A stretch of 43,229 nucleotides of DNA from Butyrivibrio sp. UBA3740 (GCA_002372465.1 DFGW01000110.1:1-43229); one strand, 5' to 3'. Positions 24,824 through 33,564 are shown, counted from the stretch's first letter. Program-made: numbers and translations. Notes: generated by a model from the letters alone, not told the origin.

Positions 24824-24960
24824 CAGATCGCTCTCCTTCACATTCCTTAATTATATGCAAAAAAAGACTCTGACGCCATATACAGCGCCCGAGCATATAA
24901 ACATTTTTAAGTAATTTCGCCCGGATAATTGATCCGATTTCTCTAATGTATTTGCCACGA

Positions 24961-25209
24961 TTATGCCGGGATGAACTCATCCTGGTTGGCATCCATAATT
25001 CCCTGATCGAACATTACCTGGCAGTACCAGTAGGAGTTTTTCAGGTACACATTTCTTACTGTGCCGATTCCAAATTCAGGGTAAAGAAGAACGGATACCT
25101 TATCTCCAACGCTGTACTTAGGGGTTGTGGCGCTTGGTGTTGCGCTGAATGACAATCCTCCTGTAACCTTCTCAAGCTCTTCATTTTCCATAATAATTTT
25201 ATCTGTCAT
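24961..25209 (-). CDS. Small protein with double-glycine leader
   Basis: 82 residues with a strong AGGAGG site. The N-terminus ENEELEKVTGG ends in Gly17-Gly18, the leader type cut by C39-peptidase ABC exporters of bacteriocins and signalling peptides. The remaining 64 residues are not a typical bacteriocin core: after a Ser/Thr/Pro linker, PKYSVGDKVSVLLYPEFGIG and VRNVYLKNSYWYCQVMFDQG look like a small SH3/CarD-like beta barrel, with a single Cys. No exporter, immunity or modification gene is nearby. It may be a secreted small protein or a ribosomal-peptide precursor. The leader is seen; processing is inferred. Confidence 0.8.
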   Translation of the reverse strand: MTDKIIMENEELEKVTGGLSFSATPSATTPKYSVGDKVSVLLYPEFGIGTVRNVYLKNSYWYCQVMFDQGIMDANQDEFIPA

Positions 25210-25369
25210 AATTTTTTCCTCCTCGCAGTTTCCAATCTATGAAAAGATGCTTCGTTTTCTGTTTTCTTAATCCTCATTTAGAATACTGCAAGAAGTGTCA
25301 CAAAAGTTGCACACTCTTTTTCTGCCCCTGAAAATCCCACTTCTTTGGCCCCATGCCTTGAAAATTCAC

Positions 25370-26218
25370 CTATTTTATGTGATATTTCTCCGTAATCCCG
25401 CAATCAGATACGATAAGAGTCTTCCCGTCGTCAGTAATTGTCATAAGCGCGCCTTTGGCGTCCTTGAAATCCTCCTTTGTATTCGGATCGGGTTTTAGCA
25501 GATATGCATGATCACTGTCAGGGTCTGCCATAACGCCGAACACTTCATCATATCCGAAGCTGTATCTCTTTATAAAAAGACATTCATACGTCTTGTCAGG
25601 ATCTTCCTCAAAAAGAATCAAAGGATCACTTGAAGTATCTGTGACGAATTCCTCACCCATCAGCACCTTGCCCTGAGATCCGCTGAGCCTTGAAACGCTC
25701 TCATCCAGAACGCCCTCAGCCCCTGCAAAGAATCCGTCAGGGGCAAAATTGTTCTTCACAAGGCATCCGTCATATCCAAAGTATGACAGCTTTCCTTCCT
25801 CATCTTCTGCCCAGATATTCCTTGCCTGGGTGCCATCAGCTAAAGTGCACACCACTTCTCCACTGGGGAGTTTTTCTCTGCTGCCGCTCTTAGCTACATT
25901 CCCCGGGGTCTTCAGAGTCGTTGAAACCGTATCAAACTCAGACTCCACCTTCTCCTTAGCTTCCTGCATTTTAGCCTCGTCCACAGCCTTGCCATCACCG
26001 GCAGCATTTTGCCCAGCCACTTCGTCCACGCTCTTGGCCTCTTCCACAGCGCCGGCTTCAGGGCTCTTCGTGGTTTCATGTGCTGCTTCTTCCACCGCAG
26101 CCTCCTGCCCGGCAGTTTCGGCCACGCTCTGATCCATGGTGAAGTACCATATATTAACCGCTGTCATGCCAACTGTAAGCACCAGCAATATTGCTAAAAC
26201 AGGGGATTTTCTTTTCAT
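25370..26218 (-). CDS. Membrane-anchored protein of unknown function
   Basis: 282 residues. A positively charged start MKRKSPVLAILLVLTVGMTA gives a signal anchor or uncleaved signal peptide, with no lipobox Cys. A ~85-residue Ala/Glu-rich linker (Val-Ala-Glu, Ala-Glu-Glu repeats) follows. The folded domain, ~residues 100-282, contains EVVCTLADGTQARNIWAEDE, the FFAGAEGVLDES segment and FIKRYSFGYDEVFGVMADPD. No family is recognised. It is probably outside the membrane. It is the last gene of the minus-strand set that starts at 29699. AGAGGA precedes the ATG. Confidence 0.72.
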   Translation of the reverse strand: MKRKSPVLAILLVLTVGMTAVNIWYFTMDQSVAETAGQEAAVEEAAHETTKSPEAGAVEEAKSVDEVAGQNAAGDGKAVDEAKMQEAKEKVESEFDTVSTTLKTPGNVAKSGSREKLPSGEVVCTLADGTQARNIWAEDEEGKLSYFGYDGCLVKNNFAPDGFFAGAEGVLDESVSRLSGSQGKVLMGEEFVTDTSSDPLILFEEDPDKTYECLFIKRYSFGYDEVFGVMADPDSDHAYLLKPDPNTKEDFKDAKGALMTITDDGKTLIVSDCGITEKYHIK

Positions 26219-26237
26219 GCTCTATCCTCTCTTTCAG

Positions 26238-26498
26238 TCACAATAAGGGGATCATCATCCACTGCGCCTGATACTCTTTTCCCGTGGTAATGCCAACTGC
26301 GCCTTCAGCAGAGCACAAATAAACAAACCTGCCTGCCATCCCCTCTTCCTCGTTGCCCTTATCTATCTCGAGGGCTCTTTCAAGCGCATCCTTCTTGCCG
26401 ATATGATCTTTGTCGGGAAGTATCACCCATTCATCAGTTATCAGCGATGCTTCCGCTACAGCATCTATCAATTTCGTAAATTCCTTCATAATCATCAA
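26238..26498 (-). CDS. Small soluble protein, paralogue of the 27279 gene
   Basis: 86 residues, with a GAGG site before tandem ATG codons. The C-terminal half, VYLCSAEGAVGITTGKEYQA then QWMMIPLL, matches AAFLCSKEGALGVTFDYEYS then ARWLIIPLP in the 117-residue gene nearby. Both share an N-terminal helix, a central acidic region and this strand-rich end. The protein ends directly after the shared motif, so it is a short version. It is cytosolic by sequence. The function is unknown. Confidence 0.65.
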   Translation of the reverse strand: MMIMKEFTKLIDAVAEASLITDEWVILPDKDHIGKKDALERALEIDKGNEEEGMAGRFVYLCSAEGAVGITTGKEYQAQWMMIPLL

Positions 26499-26544
26499 GC
26501 CTCACTGTTTGTTTGAATACTGCCATAAGTTCTTTTCCCGTGGA

Positions 26545-27294
26545 TCAGTGGTTGATCAGACGCCCCAGAATCAGGAACAGTAGCGCAGGTAAAAGAAGTA
26601 CTGCCCCAATCTGCATGCACATCTGTATCCCTGCTGCCGTAAGGATTGTCCCTGCCAGATACCCCGTGGCACTACCGCCCATAAGGCTTGTGACTGTCTG
26701 TCCGGATCTGGGATCCTCCAGCCTTTTGCCGCAGAAAAGATGCAGCAGAAGTCCGTAAAGAAAACTGTTCTTCTTGCCAAGGCTTCCGATGACCATCACC
26801 ACGAGATACGCTCCAACCATACAATTCATGCGGTTCTGGGTTATATTGCAGATCCAATAGATCAAAAGAGCAGTTCCAGCCCCAAAGAGCCAGGCAGCCG
26901 GATCATACAGTCTCTTAAATGCAAAGGCGGAAAAAGACCTCCCGATACCGGAAAAGAAATTTCCCAGCGGCTTTTCATGCATCTCCCACCCCAGTACCAC
27001 TGAGTTAAGAAACATCATCAGAAGCATCTTGCCAAGGACTCCGCCCGCTATTCCAATTGTGCCGCCATACATGCCACCATTGGCGTAAAGGAGCATGCTG
27101 ATTATGGCGAAGGGGTTCTTTATGTCACCTCTGGCCGTCATCATGGCCAGCAGAAACTGGGTCTCGGACACAAGAATCGTCAGGAGTAATGAGATTATCA
27201 GTATCCTGGGATTTTTCAGGGTCTGGGCCAGGTTTGACAGATAGCCGCTTATATAGCTTCCAACGGTATATTTCTTTTCTACTGTTGTTTCCAT
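26545..27294 (-). CDS. Polytopic membrane protein of unknown function
   Basis: 249 residues with five or six hydrophobic helices (ILIISLLLTILVSETQFLLA, GVLGKMLLMMFLNSVVLGW, AWLFGAGTALLIYWI, LVVMVIGSLG and a final IGAVLLLPALLFLILGRLIN). The N-terminal ~25 residues are polar and cytosolic. The pattern is loosely like Yip1-type proteins but I do not claim the family. It overlaps the 117-residue gene upstream by 16 bases, so both are translated together. It is the likely membrane core of the set at 25.4-29.7 kb. Confidence 0.72.
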   Translation of the reverse strand: METTVEKKYTVGSYISGYLSNLAQTLKNPRILIISLLLTILVSETQFLLAMMTARGDIKNPFAIISMLLYANGGMYGGTIGIAGGVLGKMLLMMFLNSVVLGWEMHEKPLGNFFSGIGRSFSAFAFKRLYDPAAWLFGAGTALLIYWICNITQNRMNCMVGAYLVVMVIGSLGKKNSFLYGLLLHLFCGKRLEDPRSGQTVTSLMGGSATGYLAGTILTAAGIQMCMQIGAVLLLPALLFLILGRLINH

Positions 27295-27632
27295 AATTTC
27301 TTAAGCTCCTCTACACTAACATCCTTAAGTCCGTTAAGTTGAAATTCCATCTGGGAAAGGGCTTCGTCCAAAAGCTCTTTTTCTGAGGGAAGCGGAATGA
27401 TAAGCCATCTGGCACTGTATTCATAGTCGAAGGTCACCCCCAGGGCGCCTTCCTTGGAGCAAAGAAATGCCGCCACCTTTTTGTCAGCTTTTTCAAAATC
27501 TTCGTCAAGGCACCCGGCAAAATCCATAACGCCTTCCGCATCAAGGGTCAATCCCTGGCTTGGAACAAACCACATCCTGCTTAAGGAGGCTGCCATTTGC
27601 GCTGCTTCTTTCATGGTTCCACATTTCTGCAT
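27279..27632 (-). CDS. Small soluble protein, paralogue of the 26238 gene
   Basis: 117 residues. GGAGA lies about 6 bases before the ATG. After an N-terminal helix (MKEAAQMAASLSRM), residues ~65-85 carry CSKEGALGVTFDYEYSARWL, shared with the 86-residue gene. A C-terminal helical tail (KELLDEALSQMEFQLNGLKD) is present only here. The gene lies between the large acidic secreted protein and the membrane protein, overlapping the latter. The repeated shared motif suggests two related partners of one complex. Function unknown. Confidence 0.68.
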   Translation of the reverse strand: MQKCGTMKEAAQMAASLSRMWFVPSQGLTLDAEGVMDFAGCLDEDFEKADKKVAAFLCSKEGALGVTFDYEYSARWLIIPLPSEKELLDEALSQMEFQLNGLKDVSVEELKKLWKQQ

Positions 27633-27644
27633 AGCTTTTCTCCA

Positions 27645-29699
27645 TCAATCATCATCGTCGTCAGAAATTGCATCTTTGATAAGATCACTTACCAGAGCAC
27701 TTGCTCCCTCTTTGAATCTGTCATTCTTGACTACGGCATCGGTAAATCCACTCTTGTTGAACTGGCGTCCCAGCTTTGAAATGCTGGAACCATCCACGCC
27801 GCGGTTGTTGTAAAGACCGTTATATATCTTGTTGTCCTTGATCTCAACGCCACCTGTGACGCCATCCATAGCCTTACCCACGGTGTAATCAACAGCGAAG
27901 TTGGCCAGTCCCTGCTTGGCCGCGTCGTTGGCTTTGGAAAGGGCTTGTTCATGGGTCTTTCCCTCTATCCTTGCATTGATATAAGCTGCTGTTCCGTCTC
28001 CGGTTATGTTGGCCATACATTTCAGCTCAGTCATATCAACATTGTCCTTTACGTATTCACAGGCACTGTTTACCAGGGTCTTGCCCAGGGCCTGTTTAAG
28101 GCTCTGCTTGCCGGCCATGACCTGTCCGCTCTGACCTGCTGCCTCCGCCAGGAACTTGTAACCGGTCTTTATGGACTTACCTGCTCCGGTGGGCTCTATC
28201 TCAGCCATAACGTCAATGGCAATGTCAGCGCCCTTTTTCACACTCTCAGCAGTCTTGGTGGCAGCGTCCCAGTATTCACCGGCTGCAGCGTACTGGCCAA
28301 ATTTCTCATCCTCTTTCTGGCGCTGCTGTAAGATGCTCTTCTTAAAGGCCTTTTCATCGCCGTCGAAAATACCTCTCTTGTACATTATCTTGTTCTTTCT
28401 GTCCTGTTCCTTGAGGTATTCTTCCTGCTTAGCCCTGTCAAGGGCAGCTTCCTGGCCTTCCTTGGAAAGAACGCTGTTAGCTTCCCGCTGCCTTTCTTTC
28501 CACTCATCCAATCTCTCCTTCTCAAAGGCCATCTCGGTTGCATTGTCATACTCAAGATTGGCCTTGTCGCGAATATCCTGAACAGTGGCCTCTGTCTCTG
28601 TCAGGACGTTCTTGAAGGTTCCGTCACCATTGGATACATAGACGCTCTCTTCCCCTGTAAACGGATTCTTATAATGAATATCTCCGTCGGAATCCATAGT
28701 CATTCCGGGTCCGATAGTTCTTGGACCTGCGCCTGCGGTAGCAGCGCCTTCAGCGGCAGTTGGTGGTGTAGGGGCTCCGCCCATAGTTCCTGTAGCCAAA
28801 AGAGCTGATACCAGCCCTCCAAGTGTCATACCCACTGCAGCAGCTGCTGTCTTGGCCTGGTTCAGGTGCTCATCGTCGCCCTGGAATATGGTGATAAGGA
28901 GCTCTTCTGCCTCTTCATCTGTCAGGAACTGATCGGGATTCTCTTCAGGAGTTTCTTCAGGTGCCTCTTCAGGTATTTCTTCCTGAATTACTTCGGGTTC
29001 CTCTTCCTCTGCAGGATCTTCAGCGTCGGTGTCTTCAGATCCTTCCGTCGCATCTTCGTTTTCGCTATCTTCAGTTTCGCCATCTTCGGTTTCGGCTTCT
29101 TCAGGCTCCTGAGGAGTTTCCTCTTCAATAGACTCCTCTTCAGCTGCCTCTTCCACCTCTTCCTCTTCATCGTCATAGGAAGGCGTGGGGCTTATCCTGT
29201 AGTACACATCTATGGCTGAGCCTGTAACCCCGTTAAATGAAAGAACATGACACTCCAGCGTGTTAAGGTCATTTAAATACCAGGCATTTTGCTTCGTCAT
29301 GGTGCCCATCGCAATATAAAGGCTGTTGGATGAGGCATTGGTTATAAGCTCACCGTATTCCTCGTCGTAGGTATATGTGCCATACCACTCCTCCCGGATA
29401 TCCTGTCCATCCTTAAAGACTTCATCCGGCGGGAAAACTACGTGAGTAGCGAAATATACAGTCCCATCGGCATTTAGCTGCATGGTCAGATTGTGGGTGG
29501 TAGCACCTGCTTTACTTGGATAGTCCCAGGTACCGTTAAAGGCATCTACAGGATATGACTTTCCGGCGCCGGCTGCCCGAGCTTTTCCCGATGGAATCAC
29601 CAGGCATGCAAGCAGCAGAGCAACAAAAAAGCAGGCATAGATTCCCCTGGAAATCCGGCCTACTCTAATTTTTGAAACAGTGCGTCTGGGTCTATACAT
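27645..29699 (-). CDS. Large secreted or anchored protein with acidic linker and helical domain
   Basis: 684 residues. Residues ~20-43 are a signal peptide or anchor (GIYACFFVALLLACLVIPSG, then KARAAGAG, a possible cleavage site). Residues ~50-175 form a beta-rich domain starting PVDAFNGTWDYPSKAG that looks lipocalin-like. A Glu/Asp/Pro-rich linker (~180-260) follows, then a hydrophobic Ala/Gly segment near 275-300 that could cross a membrane. After a DSDGDIHYKNPFTGEESVYV strand pair come charged coiled-coil helices, and a C-terminal Ala/Gly-rich helical region (SGQVMAGKQSLKQALGKTLV) ending in acidic residues. No family is recognised for the whole. It heads a five-gene set. Confidence 0.72.
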   Translation of the reverse strand: MYRPRRTVSKIRVGRISRGIYACFFVALLLACLVIPSGKARAAGAGKSYPVDAFNGTWDYPSKAGATTHNLTMQLNADGTVYFATHVVFPPDEVFKDGQDIREEWYGTYTYDEEYGELITNASSNSLYIAMGTMTKQNAWYLNDLNTLECHVLSFNGVTGSAIDVYYRISPTPSYDDEEEEVEEAAEEESIEEETPQEPEEAETEDGETEDSENEDATEGSEDTDAEDPAEEEEPEVIQEEIPEEAPEETPEENPDQFLTDEEAEELLITIFQGDDEHLNQAKTAAAAVGMTLGGLVSALLATGTMGGAPTPPTAAEGAATAGAGPRTIGPGMTMDSDGDIHYKNPFTGEESVYVSNGDGTFKNVLTETEATVQDIRDKANLEYDNATEMAFEKERLDEWKERQREANSVLSKEGQEAALDRAKQEEYLKEQDRKNKIMYKRGIFDGDEKAFKKSILQQRQKEDEKFGQYAAAGEYWDAATKTAESVKKGADIAIDVMAEIEPTGAGKSIKTGYKFLAEAAGQSGQVMAGKQSLKQALGKTLVNSACEYVKDNVDMTELKCMANITGDGTAAYINARIEGKTHEQALSKANDAAKQGLANFAVDYTVGKAMDGVTGGVEIKDNKIYNGLYNNRGVDGSSISKLGRQFNKSGFTDAVVKNDRFKEGASALVSDLIKDAISDDDDD

Positions 29700-29735
29700 A
29701 AACCTTCTCCTGTTTATAAAAAATTAAGATATTAT

Positions 29736-29787
29736 TTGTCTCATCGCTATTTTTAGATACAATACTCCGTTTATACTATTAGTATAA
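29736..29787. promoter_or_regulatory. Divergent control region with promoter and palindrome
   Basis: On the plus strand TTGTCT (29736-29741) and TACAAT (29758-29763) are 16 bases apart, a usable promoter for the lipoprotein gene at 29839. The palindrome TTATACTATTAGTATAA (29771-29787, 7-bp arms) lies just downstream, where a bound repressor would block elongation. It is also within reach of the divergent gene at 29699. Confidence 0.5.
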
Positions 29788-29838
29788 CTTAATAATCTGT
29801 CCTTACTTATGAATTTTTAATTAAAAAAGGAGGCTCCC

Positions 29839-31380
29839 ATGAAAAAAAGACTACGATTTTTAGCCTTGATAATGGCCCTTGTGGTTACATCCACAGCCTG
29901 TGCCGGAGCAAAGGAAGAACCACCTGCTCCGGAGCCTGAAGACACCGCAGTTGAAGAAGTTTCAGAAGCTCCCGCCGAAGCCTCAGTAGAGGAAGTTAAG
30001 GAAGAAGTAAAAGAGCTTGAGGAACCCGAAAATGTGGTTGATCCTCTTTTCACCGACGATTTCGATGAAGTCACTGATTATGCTGCTTACCTAGAAGGCA
30101 GCTCTGTAAAGTCAGGAAGCAGAATCTGGATACAGGGAAAAGTTGAAGACTACGACAAAGAAGCCAAAGCAATCACTGTAAAGACAAAAGACGGCGACTG
30201 GATCGTGTCTGTTGGCACGTCCGGAACAGATGATTACTACAAGCTCGTAGAAAAGACTGTAGATCAGTTCGTCAGAATTTTCGGAGTATATACAGGTTAT
30301 GAAGCAGATTACGGCATGCCGTCAATGGCTTTCCAGCCTAAGGATTTTCAGAAATACGCATACCGTCTGGAAAGTGTGGACAACAATTTCCGTCTTACCC
30401 AGGTTGATTACACTGTAAGCATTCCTGAATTTGATCAGGATGAGACCTTCATGAACATCACCTACAAGATGCCTTCTGTCTGGACAAGAGATTCCAGCGA
30501 AAGCGGTCACTATTACCGGTTCCCCGAAGATACTCTGGCTTCATTTGTAATGTACAACTATATAGAAAACGCCAATTCAGGCTTTGATGAGGTAGCTCCG
30601 GAAAACATTCTCTCTGATCTTGCGGACAGTTATGTTGCCGACGGAGATGAGGTTGTTAGAAAGCAATCCTTCAAACTTGCCGGCAATCCTGCCCTGTGCT
30701 TTGAGATGGCTTTCCTTCCGGATGGATTCCCAATCCCCATGACCATGTTCTGCTACATGTTCATTGTGGAGAACCAGTACTACTTCTACGGGATCACCGA
30801 ACCCTACCTGGTAGGCGAAACAAGTAAAAAGCTGCTGGCAGATCTTTTATCTGACGTCAAGTACACAGCAGAAGGTTCAGATGGCTCAGCTACCAAGGCC
30901 GATGCAAGCACAGACAGCAGCAAGGATGCAAAAGAAACTACGGAAGCTGCAAGCGCTTCATCCGAAAAGACTGACACATCTTCCACAGAAAAGACCACCG
31001 CTGCAGCTGACAATACTGCCACAGAGCCTGCCAAGGCAGAAGCAGAAAAGCCTGCTCACCCGCCAAAATCAGAGATTGAAGGTAAGATCTTCACGCAGCA
31101 TGCAAAGCTTAAACTCACAGGTGACGTAAATGGCGAGACCAAGACCTTCGAGGACGAGGAAGACTTCCCTGTGATGCTGGTCACAAGTGATATGGTTGCA
31201 AACTACGACGAAGCAACAGGTGTAAGTACCTGCGTAATAGATATGGAAGGCATACCCACCAATTTCACCTTTACCTACTCCTATAATTCCAAGGGAAATA
31301 TTGTTTATGTAACTGCCCCATTTTCTTATACAACAGCACAGTACACCGCTTCAGGTGTTCTGAGCGGAACGCGCCAGTAA
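29839..31380 (+). CDS. Lipoprotein of unknown function
   Basis: 513 residues. A lipoprotein signal peptide ends near Cys21 (VVTSTACAG). Residues ~25-75 are acidic and Pro/Glu-rich. A first folded domain (~75-175) contains SRIWIQGKVEDYDKEAKAIT and GDWIVSVGTSG, an OB-like beta pattern. A second (~180-340) holds FMNITYKMPSVWTRDSSESG and LCFEMAFLPDGFPIPM, reminiscent of PsbP/DUF-type outer domains. A Ser/Thr/Ala linker (~350-410) leads to a third beta domain. No clear family. It is divergent from the large secreted gene and is followed after 10 bases by the 144-residue gene. AAGGAGG precedes the ATG. Confidence 0.75.
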   Translation: MKKRLRFLALIMALVVTSTACAGAKEEPPAPEPEDTAVEEVSEAPAEASVEEVKEEVKELEEPENVVDPLFTDDFDEVTDYAAYLEGSSVKSGSRIWIQGKVEDYDKEAKAITVKTKDGDWIVSVGTSGTDDYYKLVEKTVDQFVRIFGVYTGYEADYGMPSMAFQPKDFQKYAYRLESVDNNFRLTQVDYTVSIPEFDQDETFMNITYKMPSVWTRDSSESGHYYRFPEDTLASFVMYNYIENANSGFDEVAPENILSDLADSYVADGDEVVRKQSFKLAGNPALCFEMAFLPDGFPIPMTMFCYMFIVENQYYFYGITEPYLVGETSKKLLADLLSDVKYTAEGSDGSATKADASTDSSKDAKETTEAASASSEKTDTSSTEKTTAAADNTATEPAKAEAEKPAHPPKSEIEGKIFTQHAKLKLTGDVNGETKTFEDEEDFPVMLVTSDMVANYDEATGVSTCVIDMEGIPTNFTFTYSYNSKGNIVYVTAPFSYTTAQYTASGVLSGTRQ

Positions 31381-31390
31381 AGGAGGAACT

Positions 31391-31825
31391 ATGAAAGGAC
31401 GACAGACTATCAAGATAAATAAGACCATGACCCCCGATGATGTATTACACTTCATGGAAGCACATTGGGATAAAGAGAATATGTCAGAATTTGGAACCAC
31501 CAAAAAGAGCAACGGTGATCTTGAATATGTGGTTCTTCCTGCTACCGAGAACTGGGATATAATAATTTACCCCAAGGCTGCCGGAGGCTTGTTCAATAAG
31601 GACAACAAGCTGGTGCTCAGCGCAGCAAGAGCAACCCATGCCATTGATCCGTCCAAGGTCGACTACACCAGGTACTTCAAGCGGCACAAAGACACCTTCG
31701 ACAAGATCAAGGATTCTAAACAGGCCATAGACCTCAACGCAGAAATGATGGGCCCATGTGAAGATGCACTTCAGGAATACACAGGCTTCATGGCAAAGCT
31801 CCTTGGGGAAAACGGATACCTATAA
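31391..31825 (+). CDS. Small cytosolic protein of unknown function
   Basis: 144 residues, no signal or membrane segment. AAGGAGG lies 5 bases before the ATG. The N-terminal half is mixed alpha/beta (TMTPDDVLHFMEAHWDKENM, then YVVLPATENWDIIIYPKAAG), and the C-terminal half is helical (DTFDKIKDSKQAIDLNAEMM). It is cotranscribed with the lipoprotein. I see no catalytic motif. Its only cysteine is in MGPCEDALQE. Confidence 0.7.
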   Translation: MKGRQTIKINKTMTPDDVLHFMEAHWDKENMSEFGTTKKSNGDLEYVVLPATENWDIIIYPKAAGGLFNKDNKLVLSAARATHAIDPSKVDYTRYFKRHKDTFDKIKDSKQAIDLNAEMMGPCEDALQEYTGFMAKLLGENGYL

Positions 31826-31871
31826 ATGTTATAACCTCTACTGCCGGTCTGCAGTCCTTAGCTTGTAAGGA

Positions 31872-32432
31872 TTAAAGCCCATAAGCTACTACACCTGCGA
31901 CTGCAGACAGGCAGATCAACATGATAGGATTTATTCCTTGTTTTCTGATCTTCCCGGAGCCCCAATATACAAGGGCAATAAGGCAGGTCAATACTATTGT
32001 CAGTACATCAGGACTAGCGCCAAAAACTAATCCGCAGTTCTTTAAGATCATGCCAAGTCCTGTCACCAGGATGATCCCAATGATACAGGTCTTAAGTCCC
32101 ACCAGTGCAGCTTCAACATATTTGTTCTGCAGGAACCTTTTCATGACAACCATGATGAGCAGAATGATGAAAAAAGCCGGCAGCACAACAGCTGTCGTAG
32201 CTATAGCTGCGCCTAACAGCCCACCTTTTTCGCTGCCGACGTAGGTTGCCATGTTTACCATGATCGGTCCGGGAGTACTTTCACTTATGGCAATAATGTA
32301 GGTTATCATTTCTTCATCGAGCCAGCCGTGTGCCAGAACCACGTCCCTGATAAGAGGTATGGCTGCATACGCTCCGCCAAAAGAAAAGAATCCAACCTCC
32401 AGGAAGCCTATAAGAAGATCAAGATAAATCAT
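31872..32432 (-). CDS. Chromate transporter, short-chain subunit
   Basis: 186 residues with about six transmembrane segments. The CHR-domain signatures are LEVGFFSFGGAYAAIPLIRD near the N-terminus and ISESTPGPIMVNMATYVGSE. Short-chain CHR proteins work as pairs with opposite topology that exchange chromate or another oxyanion across the membrane (B. subtilis YwrA/YwrB type). It overlaps its partner by 4 bases. The true substrate in an anaerobe may be a different anion. Confidence 0.92.
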   Translation of the reverse strand: MIYLDLLIGFLEVGFFSFGGAYAAIPLIRDVVLAHGWLDEEMITYIIAISESTPGPIMVNMATYVGSEKGGLLGAAIATTAVVLPAFFIILLIMVVMKRFLQNKYVEAALVGLKTCIIGIILVTGLGMILKNCGLVFGASPDVLTIVLTCLIALVYWGSGKIRKQGINPIMLICLSAVAGVVAYGL

Positions 32433-33013
32433 CCCTTTGAAGCCTCCTCTTCCATTTTATTTCTGACGGCAAATACAGCCAGTCCTATAACCGCGAACAC
32501 AAGCATCAGCACCATTGAAGAAATATTCAGCGCAAACAGATTTATCATCATCATTGAAACCGCTGCAAGGCTGACCATTGCAATCTGCATCGGTGCTTTT
32601 TTCATTTTCTTAAGCATTTTCAGTGCCGCGTCAAAAATAAGAATTCCCACAGCAATTTTGATCCCTCTGAAGGCATTTGCCACGAACGCTATCTCCAGAA
32701 AGCGATTCAGAAACTGCGATATCAGATATATGATTGTAAACGGCGGAATCACCATCCCCAGGGTTGATATGATCGCTCCCGGAAGTTTCCCCTTCTTGTA
32801 CCCCACATAAGTTGAACAGTTAATTGCTATAGGGCCGGGCGTAGACTCGGCTATTACTACAACCGTCATCATCTCATCGTGTGTTATCCATTTTTTCTTC
32901 TCTACACAAATATTCTCGATGAGGGGAATCATTGCGTAGCCTCCACCAAAGGTAAAGGTCCCCACCTTGGCAAAGGTTAAAAATAAATCCAATAAAACCG
33001 GCAACTTACTCAT
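32429..33013 (-). CDS. Chromate transporter, short-chain subunit
   Basis: 194 residues, the first gene of the CHR pair. It carries FAKVGTFTFGGGYAMIPLIE and VIAESTPGPIAINCSTYVGY, both family hallmarks. The C-terminal third has two or three hydrophobic helices. The gene lies 28 bases after the DUF1284 gene on the same strand, so cotranscription is possible. Expected to pair with the 31872 product in the inner membrane. Confidence 0.92.
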   Translation of the reverse strand: MSKLPVLLDLFLTFAKVGTFTFGGGYAMIPLIENICVEKKKWITHDEMMTVVVIAESTPGPIAINCSTYVGYKKGKLPGAIISTLGMVIPPFTIIYLISQFLNRFLEIAFVANAFRGIKIAVGILIFDAALKMLKKMKKAPMQIAMVSLAAVSMMMINLFALNISSMVLMLVFAVIGLAVFAVRNKMEEEASKG

Positions 33014-33041
33014 TCCTGCACTTCAGTTCCTTTCGGCATGT

Positions 33042-33437
33042 TCATGTCAATTCTTTTTCCCTGCAGATATAGTCCCAGCTGCAGTCTCCGCAGATCTTGC
33101 TGCGAATACCTGCATCTATTATCTTCTCCCTGACAAGTCCTACGAATTCGGCAAAAGAAATCTCGGCCCCATCGACAAGTCCGCACGCCTTCAGCACTTC
33201 TTTGTCGTACCTTAAGACCTTGTCCTGAGTGGTGCATACACCGCCCTCATTATTTGGGCAGTTTTTGCAGACAATATCCGTTTTGCCCCTCAGCACCACC
33301 TTCTGGGAAGGATCTGCCTCAAGCTCTTTTATCACACGCCCCATGTGGTCTGTAAAATCAGCACTATAGCCCTTGCCCTCATAAAACTGAAAACACATCC
33401 CGTGATGAGGTCTTAAACACTTCTCAGATTCTTTCAT
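33042..33437 (-). CDS. DUF1284 domain protein
   Basis: 131 residues. The segment LRPHHGMCFQFYEGKGYSAD is the DUF1284 signature. Cysteines occur as CKNCPNNEGGVC and a late CGDCSW with a further Cys in YICREKE, a pattern fit for a metal or Fe-S site. The function of the family is not known. GAGGG stands close before the ATG. Its start overlaps by 14 bases the end of an open stretch that looks like a truncated upstream gene (separate entry). Confidence 0.88.
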   Translation of the reverse strand: MKESEKCLRPHHGMCFQFYEGKGYSADFTDHMGRVIKELEADPSQKVVLRGKTDIVCKNCPNNEGGVCTTQDKVLRYDKEVLKACGLVDGAEISFAEFVGLVREKIIDAGIRSKICGDCSWDYICREKELT

Positions 33438-33564
33438 TTCCCTCGTCTGCCTTTACTCTTTTTGCAGGATCGTAGCTCATATTAAATCGCTTGCCGTCAG
33501 CCCTGCTGCCGTCGGCATTCCTTGCAGCTACGTACAGAACCGGCCGTATGCCCTCCGGCTTCCA
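33424..33564 (-). pseudogene. C-terminal remnant of an unknown gene upstream of DUF1284
   Basis: Open for 46 codons: WKPEGIRPVLYVAARNADGS then RADGKRFNMSYDPAKRVKAD, ending TGA at 33424-33426 inside the DUF1284 start region. The amino-acid composition is protein-like. An in-frame TAA lies just upstream of it and no start is present. It may be the tail of a once-coupled upstream gene whose 5' part was deleted. Family unknown. Confidence 0.35.

Noticed and set aside
28866..29219. 117-codon Phe/Leu-rich plus-strand frame
   Set aside because: It is the complement of the Glu-rich linker of the large secreted protein (GAA/GAG read as TTC/CTC).
31826..31871. Terminator after the 144-residue gene
   Set aside because: Only a weak TCCTTA/TAAGGA stem without a T-tract is visible, not enough to call.
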